A stretch of DNA of 64,000 bases from Vicia villosa. Taxonomy: Eukaryota; Streptophyta; Magnoliopsida; Fabales; Fabaceae. The position numbers and the translations under genes are program-made. Shown in pieces: positions 34,948-47,600 of this stretch; within the stretch, counting starts at the first letter, position 1; each line of letters begins with the position of its first letter. Below the pieces are notes generated by a model that ran no database searches, was not told the origin of the DNA, and worked only from the letters and a program-made list of their open reading frames with translations. Location: NCBI RefSeq assembly GCF_029867415.1, contig NW_026704998.1:434001-498000 (forward strand), read 5' to 3'.

Positions 34948-35000
34948 AGGGGGAGATTATTTATCTCAGGGGGAGATTGTTAATCTCAGGGGGAGACATA
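34948..35000 (+). repeat. Three 20-bp repeats of CAGGGGGAGA (polypurine-like)
   Basis: CTCAGGGGGAGATT-like units start at 34948, 34968 and 34988, upstream of the true polypurine tract. Such repeated G-rich motifs before the 3' LTR are typical of sireviruses. The second unit continues GATTGTTA, matching the true tract and the LTR start. Confidence 0.8.
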
Positions 35001-35088
35001 TGCTTATGCTATAGCTGTGTAATTTGTCTTTTGCCGTCTGTTCTTTCTGATCGCAAATTCATATCATTTATATATGTTTTTGTCATCA

Positions 35089-35104
35089 TCAAAAAGGGGG
35101 AGAT
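35089..35104 (+). other. Polypurine tract of the SIRE-type element
   Basis: AAAAAGGGGGAGAT directly precedes the 3' LTR start TGTTAGAACA at 35105, as expected for the plus-strand primer. Confidence 0.9.
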
Positions 35105-36312
35105 TGTTAGAACAAGATTTGTTCTGATCAATTATCTTAGTTTTGATGATAACAATAATATGAATTTTGCTTAAGATAATATGGTACTCTAATCCAATGC
35201 AATTTCCCTTTCAGGAAATATATAAAGAGTATGCATAATTCAGCGCTCAGAAGCTTTGTCTCAAAGGGTTCAGCATGCAACATCAGAACATGGTCTGGCA
35301 AGACATCAGAAGATGGTCGAAGCAGAATCAGAACATGGGTCTATGGAAGCATCAGAAGAACAAGAGAACAGAAGCACTGAAGTTCTGATGGTATCACGCT
35401 CAGAAGCACTTCAAGGTCAGAAGATCAGAAGATGCTATGCACCAAGCTGTTTGACTCTGATGATATTCAAACGTTGTATTCACAAACATCAGATCAGAAG
35501 AAAGTACAAGTGGCAAGCTACGCTGACTGACAAAAGGAACGTTAAAAGCTACTAAAGGCTACGTCAGTAGACACAGTGTGAACAAGGCTCGAGGTAGTTG
35601 ACAAAAGCGTATAACATTAAATGCGATGCTGTACGGAACACGCAAAGCATTAAATGCACTCAACGGTCATCTTCTTCAACGCCTATAAATATGAAGTTCT
35701 GATGAGAAGCAAGGTTAACGATTCTGCACCAAAACAACTCATATTAACTTGCTGAAACGCTGTTCAAATCAAAGCTCAGAATCTTCATCTTCATCAAAAC
35801 TCACTACATTGCTGTTGTAATATATTAGTGAGATTAAGCTTAAACGTTAAGAGAAATATCACAGTTTGTGATTATCGCTTTTAAGAAGCAATTGTAATAC
35901 TCTTAGAATTGATTACATTAAGTTGTAAGGAACTAGAGTGATCGTGTGGATCGAAATACTCTAGAAAAGTCTTAGAGGGTATCTAAGCAGTTGTAACTAG
36001 AGTGATCGTGTGGATCAGTATACTCTAGAAAAGTCTTAGAGGGTATCTAAGCAGTTGTTCCTGGAGTGATCAGTGTGTGATCAGAAGACTCTGGAAGACT
36101 TAGTTGCTGACTAAGTGGAAAACCATTGTAATCCGTGCGATTAGTGGATTAAATCCTCAGTTGAGGTAAATCATCTCTGCGGGGGTGGACTGGAGTAGTT
36201 TAGTTAACAACGAACCAGGATAAAAATAACTGTGCAATTTATTTTTATCTGTCAAGTTTTTAAAGCTACACTTATTCAAACCCCCCCTTTCTAAGTGTTT
36301 TTCTATCCTTCA
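35105..36312 (+). repeat. 3' LTR of the SIRE-type element
   Basis: This 1208-bp LTR has the same length as the 5' LTR. Differences seen: one base near 35150 (C for A), two near 35200 (GC for AA), one near 35267 (G for A), one near 35675 (T for C) and two near 35953 (GA for AG). Confidence 0.93.
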
Positions 36313-36819
36313 AATATCAACAAATATGACATGATGAAAACCATAAGGTTTGAAATGAACTTGAGTCAAAGAAACACGTCTCAAATATTCACATCTAATC
36401 ATAATTCACTTGACCACACCCACCGGTATTCTCGATACTTCAATCCAACAATTTTGAATAAAGTCCCAAAGCGAATGACTTGTATCAAGTGATGATTAGA
36501 ATCCACTTAATCAATGAACCTAACCAAAGGTTGAGCAGAAATCCCTGATGATCATAATACCATACTCCAAGATCCCTTTGATAATCTCAAACTTATAGAG
36601 TAAGCTTTTTAAGAAACCTTAGTTGAACCAATTTGTACAGTGTAGAGGTCTTAATCATTGTGAAACCTTGGCCTTTTCCTTGGCCATTGATCTGTGGTCC
36701 CAAGTGCTTTATTGAATGAATGAATGAATGATATGTAAATGCCCTAATGGAGGTATGCAGGTGAAATGGAAAATATAAGCCAGTTAAAATAAGGGGTAGG
36801 ACAAATTTGGGGTATGACA

Positions 36820-37749
36820 AACGTCACTAAAAGTATTTATCCAGATTAGTTCTAGTCTCACTCGAACCAGGTTCTTAAGACATATTTTAACTTCTGACCA
36901 AGCTTTAACTAATTCTATAAGAAGCCTCTGATTCGAGAATTTTAGTATAAAAGATAACAATGACTCCATTAAGCTTCAATAAACATTGGCAAGAAGTCTC
37001 CAGTCAGAAGCTATCTAAAGAAGTTCTCGTGAAAACGTACAACTACTTTATGTCTAATCAATAAAGAAACATTATCAGGATCCCGTCTTTTCAGCTGTTC
37101 TAAAAACTCTACTATGCTCATCTCAACGTCTTTATGCTAGTTGTACTTAAATTTCACTTTACATGTTCTTGCTATATACCTTCATCTGCTACTTGTAATA
37201 TGGCAATTTCAACCTTTAATGAGTACTTGTACGATGGGTATCAATCTTCAAACGACTACTTCTTCTATAAGTAGTTTTAATCTTCAAATGATCTATTTTT
37301 CAAATTCTATAAATGAAGAAGAAAATTGAAGAAGAACAGAGTGTGTGTAAGACTCTATACAGAAGAATGTAATACCATAACACGCGATGAGAGTTGAGAG
37401 AAAATTGTGTTAGCCAAAAAACACATATAAAAGAAACACACAAAATAATAAGAAATCTAACCAGAAGGGTTATTGCATGTTGAAAAGAAAAATATCAGAG
37501 CAAGAAATATTCACATATGACTAGGAGAGTCAAAGGAAATAATATATGAATATGATCACTAGATCAATAGAACAACAAGGTACAACTGGGCAGAAGAAGA
37601 AGAGAAAAAAAATGAAGATTTCATTCTTATACACTTGGGAAATACTCGACTTGTATCTTGCTCAAAGTGTAAAACCTTTGTGTATCTGCTTAACTAAGAA
37701 GTACACATATAAACACAAAGGTTAATAACATATTATTTTGTTATGAGAA
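36820..37749. other. AT-rich sequence right of the array, no gene seen
   Basis: This is the flank of the Ogre-like block. No conserved open frame was found. The short frame at 37141-37329 has no family resemblance. Confidence 0.5.
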
Positions 37750-38345
37750 TTTGAAGTCTCTTGCATTCATGCTTGAGCACAAGTCTCTTTCTAGCATGAC
37801 CAAGCAAGAAGTCTTGAACTAAGATTTAGGCAAGGAAGTCTCTTGCATGCATGTTTGAGCAGGAAGTATCTTGTCTTAGGACTTGAGCAAGAAGTCTCGA
37901 TATAGAGGATTGAGTAGGAAGTCTCTTGCTTGAGGGCTTGAGCAGGAAGTCTCTTGTCTGATGACTTGAGCAAGAAGTCTCGATCTGTGTGATTGAGCAG
38001 TGAAGTCTCTTGCTTAAGGGCTTGAGTAGTAAGTCTCTTGTCTGAGGATTTGAGCAAGAAGTCTTGGTTTGGAGGATTGAAAGTTTCTTGCTTGAGGGCT
38101 TGAGCATGAAGTCTCTTATCTGAGGACTTGAGCATGAAGTCTAGGTCTGTGTGATTGAGCAAGAAAGTCTCTTGCTTGAAGGCTTGAGCAGGAAGTCTCA
38201 ATCTGTAGGATTAAGTAAGGAAGTTTCTTGCATGCGTGCTTGAGTAGGAAGTCTCTTGTCTGAGAATTTGAGCAGGATGTATCGATTTGTAGGATTAAGC
38301 CAAGAAGTCTCTTGCTTGAGGGCTTAAGCAGGAAGTCTTGAATTG
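37750..38345. repeat. ~29-bp minisatellite with three-unit higher-order pattern
   Basis: About twenty units follow the form GAAGTCTCTTG(N)..TTGAGCA. Three variants tend to alternate: one with GCTTGAGGGCTTGAGCA, one with TCTGAGGACTTGAGCA and one with ATCTGTGTGATTGAGCA, giving an imperfect ~85-bp higher-order period. Open frames on minus are repeat artefacts. Confidence 0.85.
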
Positions 38346-40436
38346 TAGGTTTAGGCAAATTGTAATTTGAATAATTATAGTGAAAATCTCTTGTGCTGTA
38401 ACGGGACTGGACTACTCTCAGTTTGGGAGGAACCATGATATATCGTGTGCCACTTTATTTACTTATGCATTTAATTATTCCACTATGCACTAAACTATTA
38501 AGTCAGACTCTAATTTGACTTAGTTCTTTTTGATATAAAATCTGACTGCCTCTACTAGGATCTGAATCCAGATTTCCATAAAAAGTAAACCTTGATATAC
38601 ACAATTTATCCCCCTTCTTGTGTATATTTTTCCCACCTTTATTCTTGTTTGTGGAAAGAAGACTAATCACTTAAATCGACCGTTTATAAGAGAAGACTCA
38701 TATAGCCATATTCCGAAGTCTTGTATTGTTTTAGTTGGAGGTCAACCATTTTTCCTTGTATAAGGGGTTTCGTAAGTACATCCTGTTAAAAGATCTCAAG
38801 TTTATTAGAAACTCTCAAGACCAGTTCTTGAGGAGAGGACTATGTCTTTTTGTTTTTGACTGAACCTCTATAATTCCTAGTGTTCTTATTTGCCCATAAC
38901 TTTTTTCTTTTTTCTTTTTTACTATTTATTTTTTGCAAATTATGTTGTTGTTGTTATTTATCTAAAATGTTTTCAAAGTCTAATTTCACTCCGCAATGTT
39001 TTTCAAATTACCTTTTTCTAAATCACACGATTCACCCCTCTCGCGTCTGAAGTCTCAAGTCCAACATGATTAAAATTTCTTTGATGATTTCATGTGATAT
39101 AAGAGGTTTGCAAATTGTGTGTATGGTTGTGGTTGGTTTTGACAAGTCCAACAAAAAAGAATCAGGTTCTTATCTTTAGAACTACTTTGGTATAAAGTGC
39201 AAGTTCTTGTTAATCTTTCGGACATGCAAGGCTTAAGATATTGGTGGGATCGAGTAAAGATCACTACAAAATATAGACTTTGGAGTAACACTCTTGGTGC
39301 TTGAAGATTCACGACGATTTTGAGTAAAGATTTTGCGAGGATTCAATTTTGGATAATATGTACAAGTCAACGAGGATTGAGATGGGAGATTTTATAATTT
39401 CAACCTTATTTCGAAAGTGTCTGTATTGAACATTTTACAATTTGTCACAAATTAAAATGGAAAACAAAAAATTTCAATGAGAAATATATGGAGAGCAGAA
39501 TAGGCTTAGCGAGACGCTATTTAATTATAAAATCTAGCTGTATAAGAAGTAAACATTAGACATAGAAAATTAAAAAACAAACAGAAAAACATTACCTTAA
39601 ACATCCTATGACCGTCAAAAGACGACCTGGATTTGAATATGTACAAAATGTCATAAATGGAAATTCCAAACCACATTTGCATTCGTCCCAAAATGAACGT
39701 GAAGACTTCCGATAACTCGATTTGGAGCATTGGGACATGATGAATATCAATCGTTAGGTTCAATTTGACTGAAATCGCATAAGATTTAAGAGGAATCAAG
39801 ACAATTATTGTTAGGGTTTCAAAAAGGGGAGAGGAACTCATAGGAAGAAGACAATGAAACATTAGGTCTTTCTGATTCTACTTTTAAAAGATTTAAAAAA
39901 TGAATCAATTTATTATTATGAATTTTAATGAGGTGGCAATATTAAAAAAATATTGTCTCGTAAATTTCAATGCCACATTTGCGTAAATGAGACTGTTTGT
40001 CACATAAATTATTAAAATAAATAAAATTTCATATTAGGGATGAAAAGCTATTTTTTTAAAAATAAAAAATAAAATTTTTTCAAGATGAATATATGAGGAC
40101 AAAAATGTATTTAAGTCTAATATTTTTATTAAATTAATGCATAAAATCGTGATGTCGTGATATATGATGAAATATTAAAAAAGTGATTGAAATTGATATA
40201 TAAAATTATGAAAATCGCACAAACTTATTTTTCTTCCAAAATTATCTGGAAATAAACGAGTCCGGTTGTTGAATCAAGGAAGTACTCATTCCGTTTGTCC
40301 AAAAGACCAAAAGCCAACATTTGCCACGAACTCGATTCCCCTCGACACTTAAACAAGCAAAAGAGCTCTCAGATCGGCGAGTGATCAAAATCCGAATCGA
40401 AATCCGTTTTATGAGTGGTTTCATCACAGTCAACCG
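38346..40436. other. Intergenic region upstream of the SAC9 gene
   Basis: AT-rich. The segment at ~38370-38450 (GGACTACTCTC and AGGAACCATGATA) is reminiscent of a decayed copia LTR end, with low certainty. From ~40240 the sequence is less AT-rich and probably includes the SAC9 promoter and 5' UTR. No clear TATA box was seen. Confidence 0.45.
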
Positions 40437-43400
40437 ATGGAATCACAAGGTGAAAAAATCACTTCCCAATCAGAATCACTTATCTCTCTTAATTCCCATT
40501 TCAATTCCAAACCAACTTATTTCATTAATCTCTTTTTCAGGTGGTTTGAGAGACACATCAGTGGTAGTCGTAACGCTAGATTCCGACGAAGTATTCATCA
40601 TCGTGAGTCTCAGCACTCGAACCGATACGCAAGTTCTGTATGTAGATCCAACCACCGGCATCCTTCGCTACGAAGCCAAACGCGGTTTCGATCTGTTCAA
40701 GAGTCAAAAGGAAGCTTACGAGTTTGTCACGAACGGATCGCGAAGCGGTTGTAAGAGTAGGATTCTCGGTAGAGCTATATTAGGTTACGCTGCGTTGGGG
40801 AATTTCGCTTTTCTGCTTATTGCGACGAGGTTGGTTGCTAGTATTCCGAATTTGCCGGGTGGAGGTTGCGTGTATACGGTGGGGGAGAGTCAGTGGATCA
40901 AGATTTCGCTGCAAAATGCGCAGCTACAGGGGAAAGGTGAGGTGAAGAATATTTTGGAATTGACGGAGCTTGATATTGATGGGAAGCATTATTTCTGTGA
41001 GACAAGGGATATTACCCGCCCTTTTCCTAGTAGGTTGCCGGTTAATCAGCCCGACCCGGAGTTTGTTTGGAATGCTTGGTTTTCTACCCCCTTTGTTAAT
41101 GTTGGATTGCCCACACATTGTGTCAATCTCTTGCAGGTTTTGTGATTTCTTCTATTTACCTTTCATTTCAATCTATATAATTTGACTTTAATTTGACTTT
41201 AATTAATTTTTTGTTAAGGAAATTGCTTATACATAAGCACTTAAATGATAAGCATTTAATAAACTGTTTATCCAAGAAGGCCCTACTCATTTATACTCTT
41301 TGTTATTGTTTCCTAATCTTGATATGACGATAGTAGTAGCTATGAAGATGGACAAAAGAATTCACATAGGCTATGAAAGGTTTAGGATATGTTGTTTGGT
41401 AGCTGTGTTAGTTACTAATTTGAATTCTTTGCTGTTATCCTTTGATCTGATACTTTTTTATGTAAAATGAAAGCTCATACTAGCTATATGTTGATGATTT
41501 CTTATGGCAATATTGTGTCAAAGGTCGTTCATATATAGCAATTATGATGTGAAATTTACATGTGTATTCTGTTGTCTCACTTGATCTTGATGTGTAGGGG
41601 TTTGCAGAATGTCGAAGTTTTGGAAGTTCAGGTCAGCTAGAAGGTGTTGTTGCTCTTACAGCTCGTAGGAGCAGGTTACACCCTGGTACTCGATACTTAG
41701 CAAGGGGGCTAAATTCATGTTTCAGTACAGGTAAATAACCTATTATTAACTGTTGAGCTTAATCTTTTCTTCTCATAGTTCACTCTATTTCCTTTCACAT
41801 TATTTGCTTCATGTATCACAATCACTTCGCTCTAATTCACTGTAACTATATTCTGTTTTTCTTTGATATTTTAATAAATTTTATTCCATTTGGCAGGAAA
41901 TGAAGTGGAATGCGAACAACTCGTATGGGTCCCTAAAAGAGCCGGTCAAAGTGTACCTTTCAACACATACGTGTGGCGAAGAGGAACAATTCCTATCTGG
42001 TGGGGTGCAGAACTGAAAATAACTGCTGCAGAAGCTGAAATTTATGTTTCAGATTGTGATCCTTATAAAGGTAGTATGCAGTATTATCAAAGGCTGAGTA
42101 CAAGATACGATACTCGGAATCTAAGTATACGCGCTGGTGAGAATTCAAACCGAAAAGCTTTGGTTCCTGTTGTATGCATTAATTTGCTTCGAAATGGAGA
42201 AGGAAAGTCGGAGTGTATTTTGGTTCAGCATTTTGAAGAGTCTTTGAACTTTATTAGATCAACTGGGAAGCTCCCCTATACTCGGGTCCATTTGATAAAT
42301 TATGACTGGCACGCCAGTGTAAAATTAAAAGGTGAACAACAAACAATTGAAGGGTTGTGGAAGCTTCTAAAAGCTCCCACTATATCAATAGGCATATCTG
42401 AAGGAGATTACCTGCCTTCACGACAGCGAATAAATGATTGCAGAGGTGAAGTCATCTGCAATGATGATTTTGAAGGTGCATTCTGCTTAAGAACACATCA
42501 AAATGGGACTGTTCGTTTTAATTGTGCTGATTCTCTGGACAGGACTAATGCTGCTAGTTTTTTTGGTTGCCTCCAAGTCTTCACGGAGCAATGTAGACGA
42601 CTGGGAATATCACTTGATAGTGATGTGGCACTTGGTTATCTTTCAATGAATAATAATTATGGTGGATATACTGCTCCACTGCCACCCGGATGGGAGAAGC
42701 GATCTGATGCAGTGACCGGAAAAACATATTTTATTGACCATAATACCAGAACAACCACATGGACGCATCCATGTCCTGATAAACCGTGGAAGAGATTTGA
42801 TATGGCATTTGAGGAGTTTAAGAGATCAACAATTTTGTCTCCTATATCTCAATTAGCTGACCTTTTCCTACTCGCTGGGGATATTCACGCAACTCTTTAC
42901 ACCGGGTCTAAAGCAATGCACAGCCAAATACTTAACATATTCAACGAAGATACAGGAAAGTTTAAACAGTTTTCTGCTGCACAGAATATGAAAATCACTC
43001 TGCAAAGAAGATATAAGAATGCAATTGTGGATAGCTCTCGTCAAAAGCAGTTAGAAATGTTTCTCGGAATGAGGCTTTTCAAGCATCTCCCATCAATTTC
43101 TCTTCAACCTCTACATGTATGTGAGTTGTCAACTGTCAAAGTAAACTGAATGATGGCTTTCTGTTTCTTTTTCATGCATCGAGTGCCTAGCAATTGCAGT
43201 TTCATAATTTTCATGTTAGTTACTCAATCGTGTCTTCTTTCTCTTCTAAGAACTCCTTAATTTATGTCACATCCCTCTCTCATTTTTGTTTCTTTATGTA
43301 TTCTTCTTGAGGATTTCACCGCTAACTGTCGACTTGTGAACTCAATTACTACATTAGAATGTTTAATGTTGGAACATTTAAAATCTGTGCTTTTCAATAG

Positions 43401-44554
43401 GAACAGTTGTCAATAACTGATCCATCTGATTATCGTAGGTACCATCTCGGCCATCTGGTTTCTTTCTCAAGCCAGTTGCTAACTTATTTCCTATTTCTGG
43501 TGGTGAAGCTAGTCTTCTGAGTTTCAAGGGAAAAAACGTGGTCTGGGTATGTTAAATAATTCCTTCTAGTTGAAGGAAACTCCTAAACTACTTATAAATG
43601 TTCTCTCATGCTTAAACTATTCTAAATTTTTTTGGTTATGTGTATCTCATCTTATAAAATTGTATACCTTTTCCTTACACAGATTTCTCCACAGCCTGCT
43701 GATGTAGTTGAAATCTTTATCTATCTTGGCGAGCCTTGCCATGTTTGTCAGCTTCTTCTCACAATATCCCATGGTGCAGATGACTCAACTTATCCATCAA
43801 CAGTTGATGTGCGGACAGGACGCCATTTAGACGGACTTAAGCTGGTTTTGGAGGTTTGTATTTGGCTTTCTCTGCTGTCTAACACCTCACGATATTCATA
43901 GAGGTTTTTCATATTACTATTAAAAGAGCTGGCCAGTTAACCGTGCTAACTGAATAGGAAGAGAGTTTATGCACATTTATGCAGTGTCACTTGTGAGCAA
44001 AACACAAATTTCTAAAGGAACGATAAAAATTGATTTTGGTTTTCAATTATCATTTTGAATGGTTACTGTTACTGTAAAGTTTAAACTGTATATGATTTAC
44101 TTAGTGTGATACCAAAATTTGAAATTTTAATAAGTCACCCGTGTGCCGTAGTGTCATGCTGTTCACAACTTTCTATCCTTGGAGTTTATTTTCTGAATCT
44201 GTTGAACATATGTTTGCAGGGTGCTTCTATACCTCAGTGTGCAAGTGGGACTAACCTATTAATACCCTTACCTGGGGCAATCAGCGCAGAAGATATGGCT
44301 ATAACTGGAGCAAACTCTCGTCTCCATGCCCAAGATACACCACCCTTGTCATTACTGTATGATTTTGAGGAGCTTGAGGGGGAGTGGGATTTCCTTTCTC
44401 GTGTTGTGGCACTAACCTTATATCCTACAGTATCTGGAAGAAAACCTTTAACGTTGGGGGAGGTAGATATTTTCGAACATATCATAATTGATGATGAGTA
44501 TTGGCTTTACTATGCTTTTTTGACATCTTTGATTTTCCCTCTGGACCACATGCA

Positions 44555-44627
<73 letters not shown>

Positions 44628-47600
44628 ATTATTATTATTATTATTATTTGCAAATAGAAAAGCCACTTTAGTGCACAAGTGGCACATAATTCGCTGAATA
44701 AACACATTGATGATCAGTGTGTGAATTTCATGTTTTTGGATAACCTTTTTACTTACAAAAATGTTGAGATCCTACAACTATAGATATGATCTAGGTAGTG
44801 CTTATAAGACTTTGATAGTCATTATCCTATAAGTCAGTTTTGTGAGGTTGAGTTGCGCTAAAAATCCTAGTTGGTATCATAACATATCATAGATCTGTTA
44901 TCGGATGAAGATTTGTGTTATTCCATTCGTATTTGTTTACTCCACTGCATTAGTCCACACTTTAGATTCCAAGTATTGAACGTGATTAGGTGCTTTGAGA
45001 GTCTCAGATCAACTAGAGATGTGGCCTTTGATTTGCTTACAAGGCTTGGGCTATCCCAACTTTGATTTGCTTACAAGATTTTGTTGGATCCATTAGTAAT
45101 GTAGAAACTAATCCTTTATTTGATAAATTAAGATACTCTACTTAAATTAATATGAAGATATGGCAAAATCAAGATATTATTGTATATTTTCATATATCAA
45201 AACAAACAGTATTCTTCTCTTTACCAATTGTTGGCTCTTTCTCCCTGCCCCCTTCCGCACACGGGTGGTAAAATATCCCGTACTTTCAGTTTAAATGTTT
45301 TCTAGCTAAGTGGATTGTTTTTGGTGATTACATGTTGATAAAAATGAAAATTTATCCCTTTTGTAATGATTAATAAAACAATTTTTTTTCTCGTTTTTAT
45401 ACAGAACAATTTTCCATTTGATGAACCATAAATTTTTCTAAAATGTTACGTCGGGAAATCAACTTTTAAAATGTAAATCTTAAAGGGTTCTTCAAACCAA
45501 ATGCAGGCCATTTGCAGTGCCCTTCCTCACTGCACACTACTTCGCTAATGGTGGAATGCTTTACTTGCTTACTTTCTCTCTTCATCTATGTGCTGATTAC
45601 TTCAATTCTTTCATTAATTTTGTGTTTCTCTAATTATATTTTCACAAGATTTCTTTTAGTGCAAATCTTTTATTTCTGCTACATGATGTTGCTGTTTGGC
45701 TGTAGATTGAAATCCTTGGAGTTTCTATTCCTTGGAGGGACGCATTTACCAATGAAGGCCCCGGTGCAAAATTAATCGAGCATGTCAAGAAGTTCCAAGA
45801 GGAGCCTAATCCCTTTTTATCTGGTTCAGATATGAATCCATTTATCTCTTCCTCCACTGAAAATGTGTCACCACCTGATAAAAAAGACGCTACTCCTGAC
45901 TTTTTTATTGACCTCTTGTCTGGGAATGACCCACTTCCACACCCACTTGCGCAACCAGTTACTGAAAATTTTACCCACGTGGAAAGTGACGCACTTGATT
46001 TCTTGGACCAGGATGTTGACTATAGCAGCCAAAGTGATTGTAAAATTTCTTCTGAAGATACGAGGCATTTAGATACTAGCACTGAACAGTACTTAAAATG
46101 CCTGAAATCTCTCGCAGGGCCAAATCTGGTAAATTATAATTGTTTATTTAGCTCTGAACCATTATAAAATTGTTTTGCCCATCTAATATGATTACCTGCT
46201 AGATTTTCTATGAATTTATTCATTCCTTGAAAATTTTCTTCCTCTTTCTCTTGATGAATGTTTATACAACATTCAATTATTATTGTTGCTATTGGAAAAA
46301 TCCTTGGTCCCACGAGTCTGAAAAAAGTTTATATAGAGACACCCCTCATTTTACCATTGTTTATATCCATGCACCAAGCCCAATATTGTTGAGTGTGAGA
46401 GGGTGTATTGGGAAAATCCTAAGTCCTACATTGGTTACGGATAGAGCCTGAAAAGAGATTATATAGAGTGACATCTCTCACCTTACAAGCCGGGATGAGT
46501 TAGACCAAACTCTAATTCTAATAGTTGTTGTTGATGGTTGTACCAAAGATAGCTCATGACAAATATTCTTTAGATGTATTTGTTGTTGCCTCTAGATTTT
46601 GTTTGCATTGTTTTTTGCCGTGTTCTAAAAAAGAGAAAGAAATTTCATTCAAGATTTGCGGTTTTTAATCAAATTCCTAACAATTTTCATGTAGGAAATA
46701 TTATTGTAAAACATCTAATTTTCATGTCGGAAATTTCATTCTCCTTTTTTTTTTAAACCTTGTCTCACTCTAATATATTTAGTATTTCACAGTAAAACAT
46801 CTAATCGATGCAGCACCTGTTTACCTTGTTCAGTTTTTCATATTTAGACATAATAGGAAGCGTTTATGGATTTTTATTCCTTCTTGTCATCTTTTTTGTA
46901 AGGATATTTTTCTTAGGATGTACTTTCTGCAATTCTCTCGATGATAAATTTTCTTTGTAAAACATGGGAAAATTTCCAATTAGGTCAAGCCAAGATGTTG
47001 GATATGGATGAACTGGTTAACACCTAGTGGTAACTCAGTTGTTTAACTTGATTCATTAATTACAGTTCACATGTTCCCTCGGGTTGGCTTTGTGACTGAT
47101 TTAGAATCCCCCTCCAAAATTTGATTAACCTGAATATCTAAGTTATTGTTAGGCTCTTAAAATAGACTTTGTTAGTTTATTTTAGCTCTCAGTTTAAAAC
47201 TAATACATGATATTTTTTTCCTATTTTAATAGCAAATAAAGCTCGAGTTTATGGAAGCCATGAAACTTGAAATAGAACGCCTAAAGTTGAATCTTTCTGC
47301 TGCTGAAAGGGATAAAGTCCTTCTATCTGTTGGAATGGATCCTGCAACAATAAATCCTAATGCATTGCTTGATGAAGTTTACATGGGAAGATTATCTAAA
47401 GTTGCTAGCAATCTTGCCCTGCTTGGAGAAGCCTCTCTTGAAGATAAACTTGTTGGTGCAATTGGGCTTGGGACTGTTGATGATAATCCAATAGACTTCT
47501 GGAATATTACCAGAATTGGTGAAACCTGTCCGGGTGGCAAGTGTGAGGTGCGCGTGGAAATAAAAAAATCAGTTCATTCGTCTAACACAATGTCATCTGG

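Larger units (their letters stand above)
26791..36312 (+). mobile_element. SIRE/Maximus-type Ty1/copia retrotransposon, full length
   Basis: This 9522-bp element is inserted in LTR 3 with TSD AATAT (26786-26790 and 36313-36317). It has two 1208-bp LTRs, a PBS, gag, pol, a ~2-kb spacer and a polypurine tract. Domain order PR-INT-RT-RNase H is that of Ty1/copia. The long gag, the spacer after pol and repeated GGGGGAGA motifs before the 3' LTR fit the Sirevirus lineage. Gag and pol are in different frames and the protease active site is altered, so this copy is probably not autonomous. Confidence 0.93.
1..36819 (-). mobile_element. Tandem Ogre-like LTR retrotransposon array (LTR-int-LTR-int-LTR)
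   Basis: Two nearly identical internal regions alternate with three copies of one ~5-kb LTR, giving a repeat period of ~11.61 kb. Read on the minus strand, each LTR starts TGTCATACCCC and ends GCGACA, a PBS lies two bases inside the LTR, and an A/G-rich polypurine tract abuts the opposite LTR. LTRs of ~4.5-5.3 kb, a Tat-type Gag and tandem repeats in the 3' untranslated part fit the legume Ogre lineage (family knowledge). The block runs off the left edge, so the outer target-site duplication cannot be verified; the five bases right of it are AACGT. A nested copia element (26791-36312) and two Cassandra elements interrupt it. Sharing of the middle LTR by two internal regions points to recombination, not to two independent insertions. 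Confidence 0.9.
22832..36819 (-). repeat. LTR 3 of the Ogre-like array, split by a copia element
   Basis: The LTR parts are 22832-26790 and 36318-36819. Removing the 9522-bp copia insertion and one TSD copy leaves 4461 bp. It lacks Cassandra: the empty site has one TATCA at 36483-36487. Private bases include C23808, C23932, G24349, G24561, T24621, a two-base TC insertion near 24689, T25293, C26182, G26386 and T26686. Its outer end (36819) is the 5' terminus of the array on minus; unrelated sequence follows. Confidence 0.9.

Noticed and set aside
37826..38436. Minus-strand frames of 93-136 codons with repeated SSDKRL and LKQET words
   Set aside because: They arise from the ~29-bp minisatellite. 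There is no start context, no conserved domain and overlapping frames look alike.
44557..44649. Poly-isoleucine and poly-asparagine open frames on both strands
   Set aside because: They are translations of the TTA microsatellite in a SAC9 intron, not a protein.
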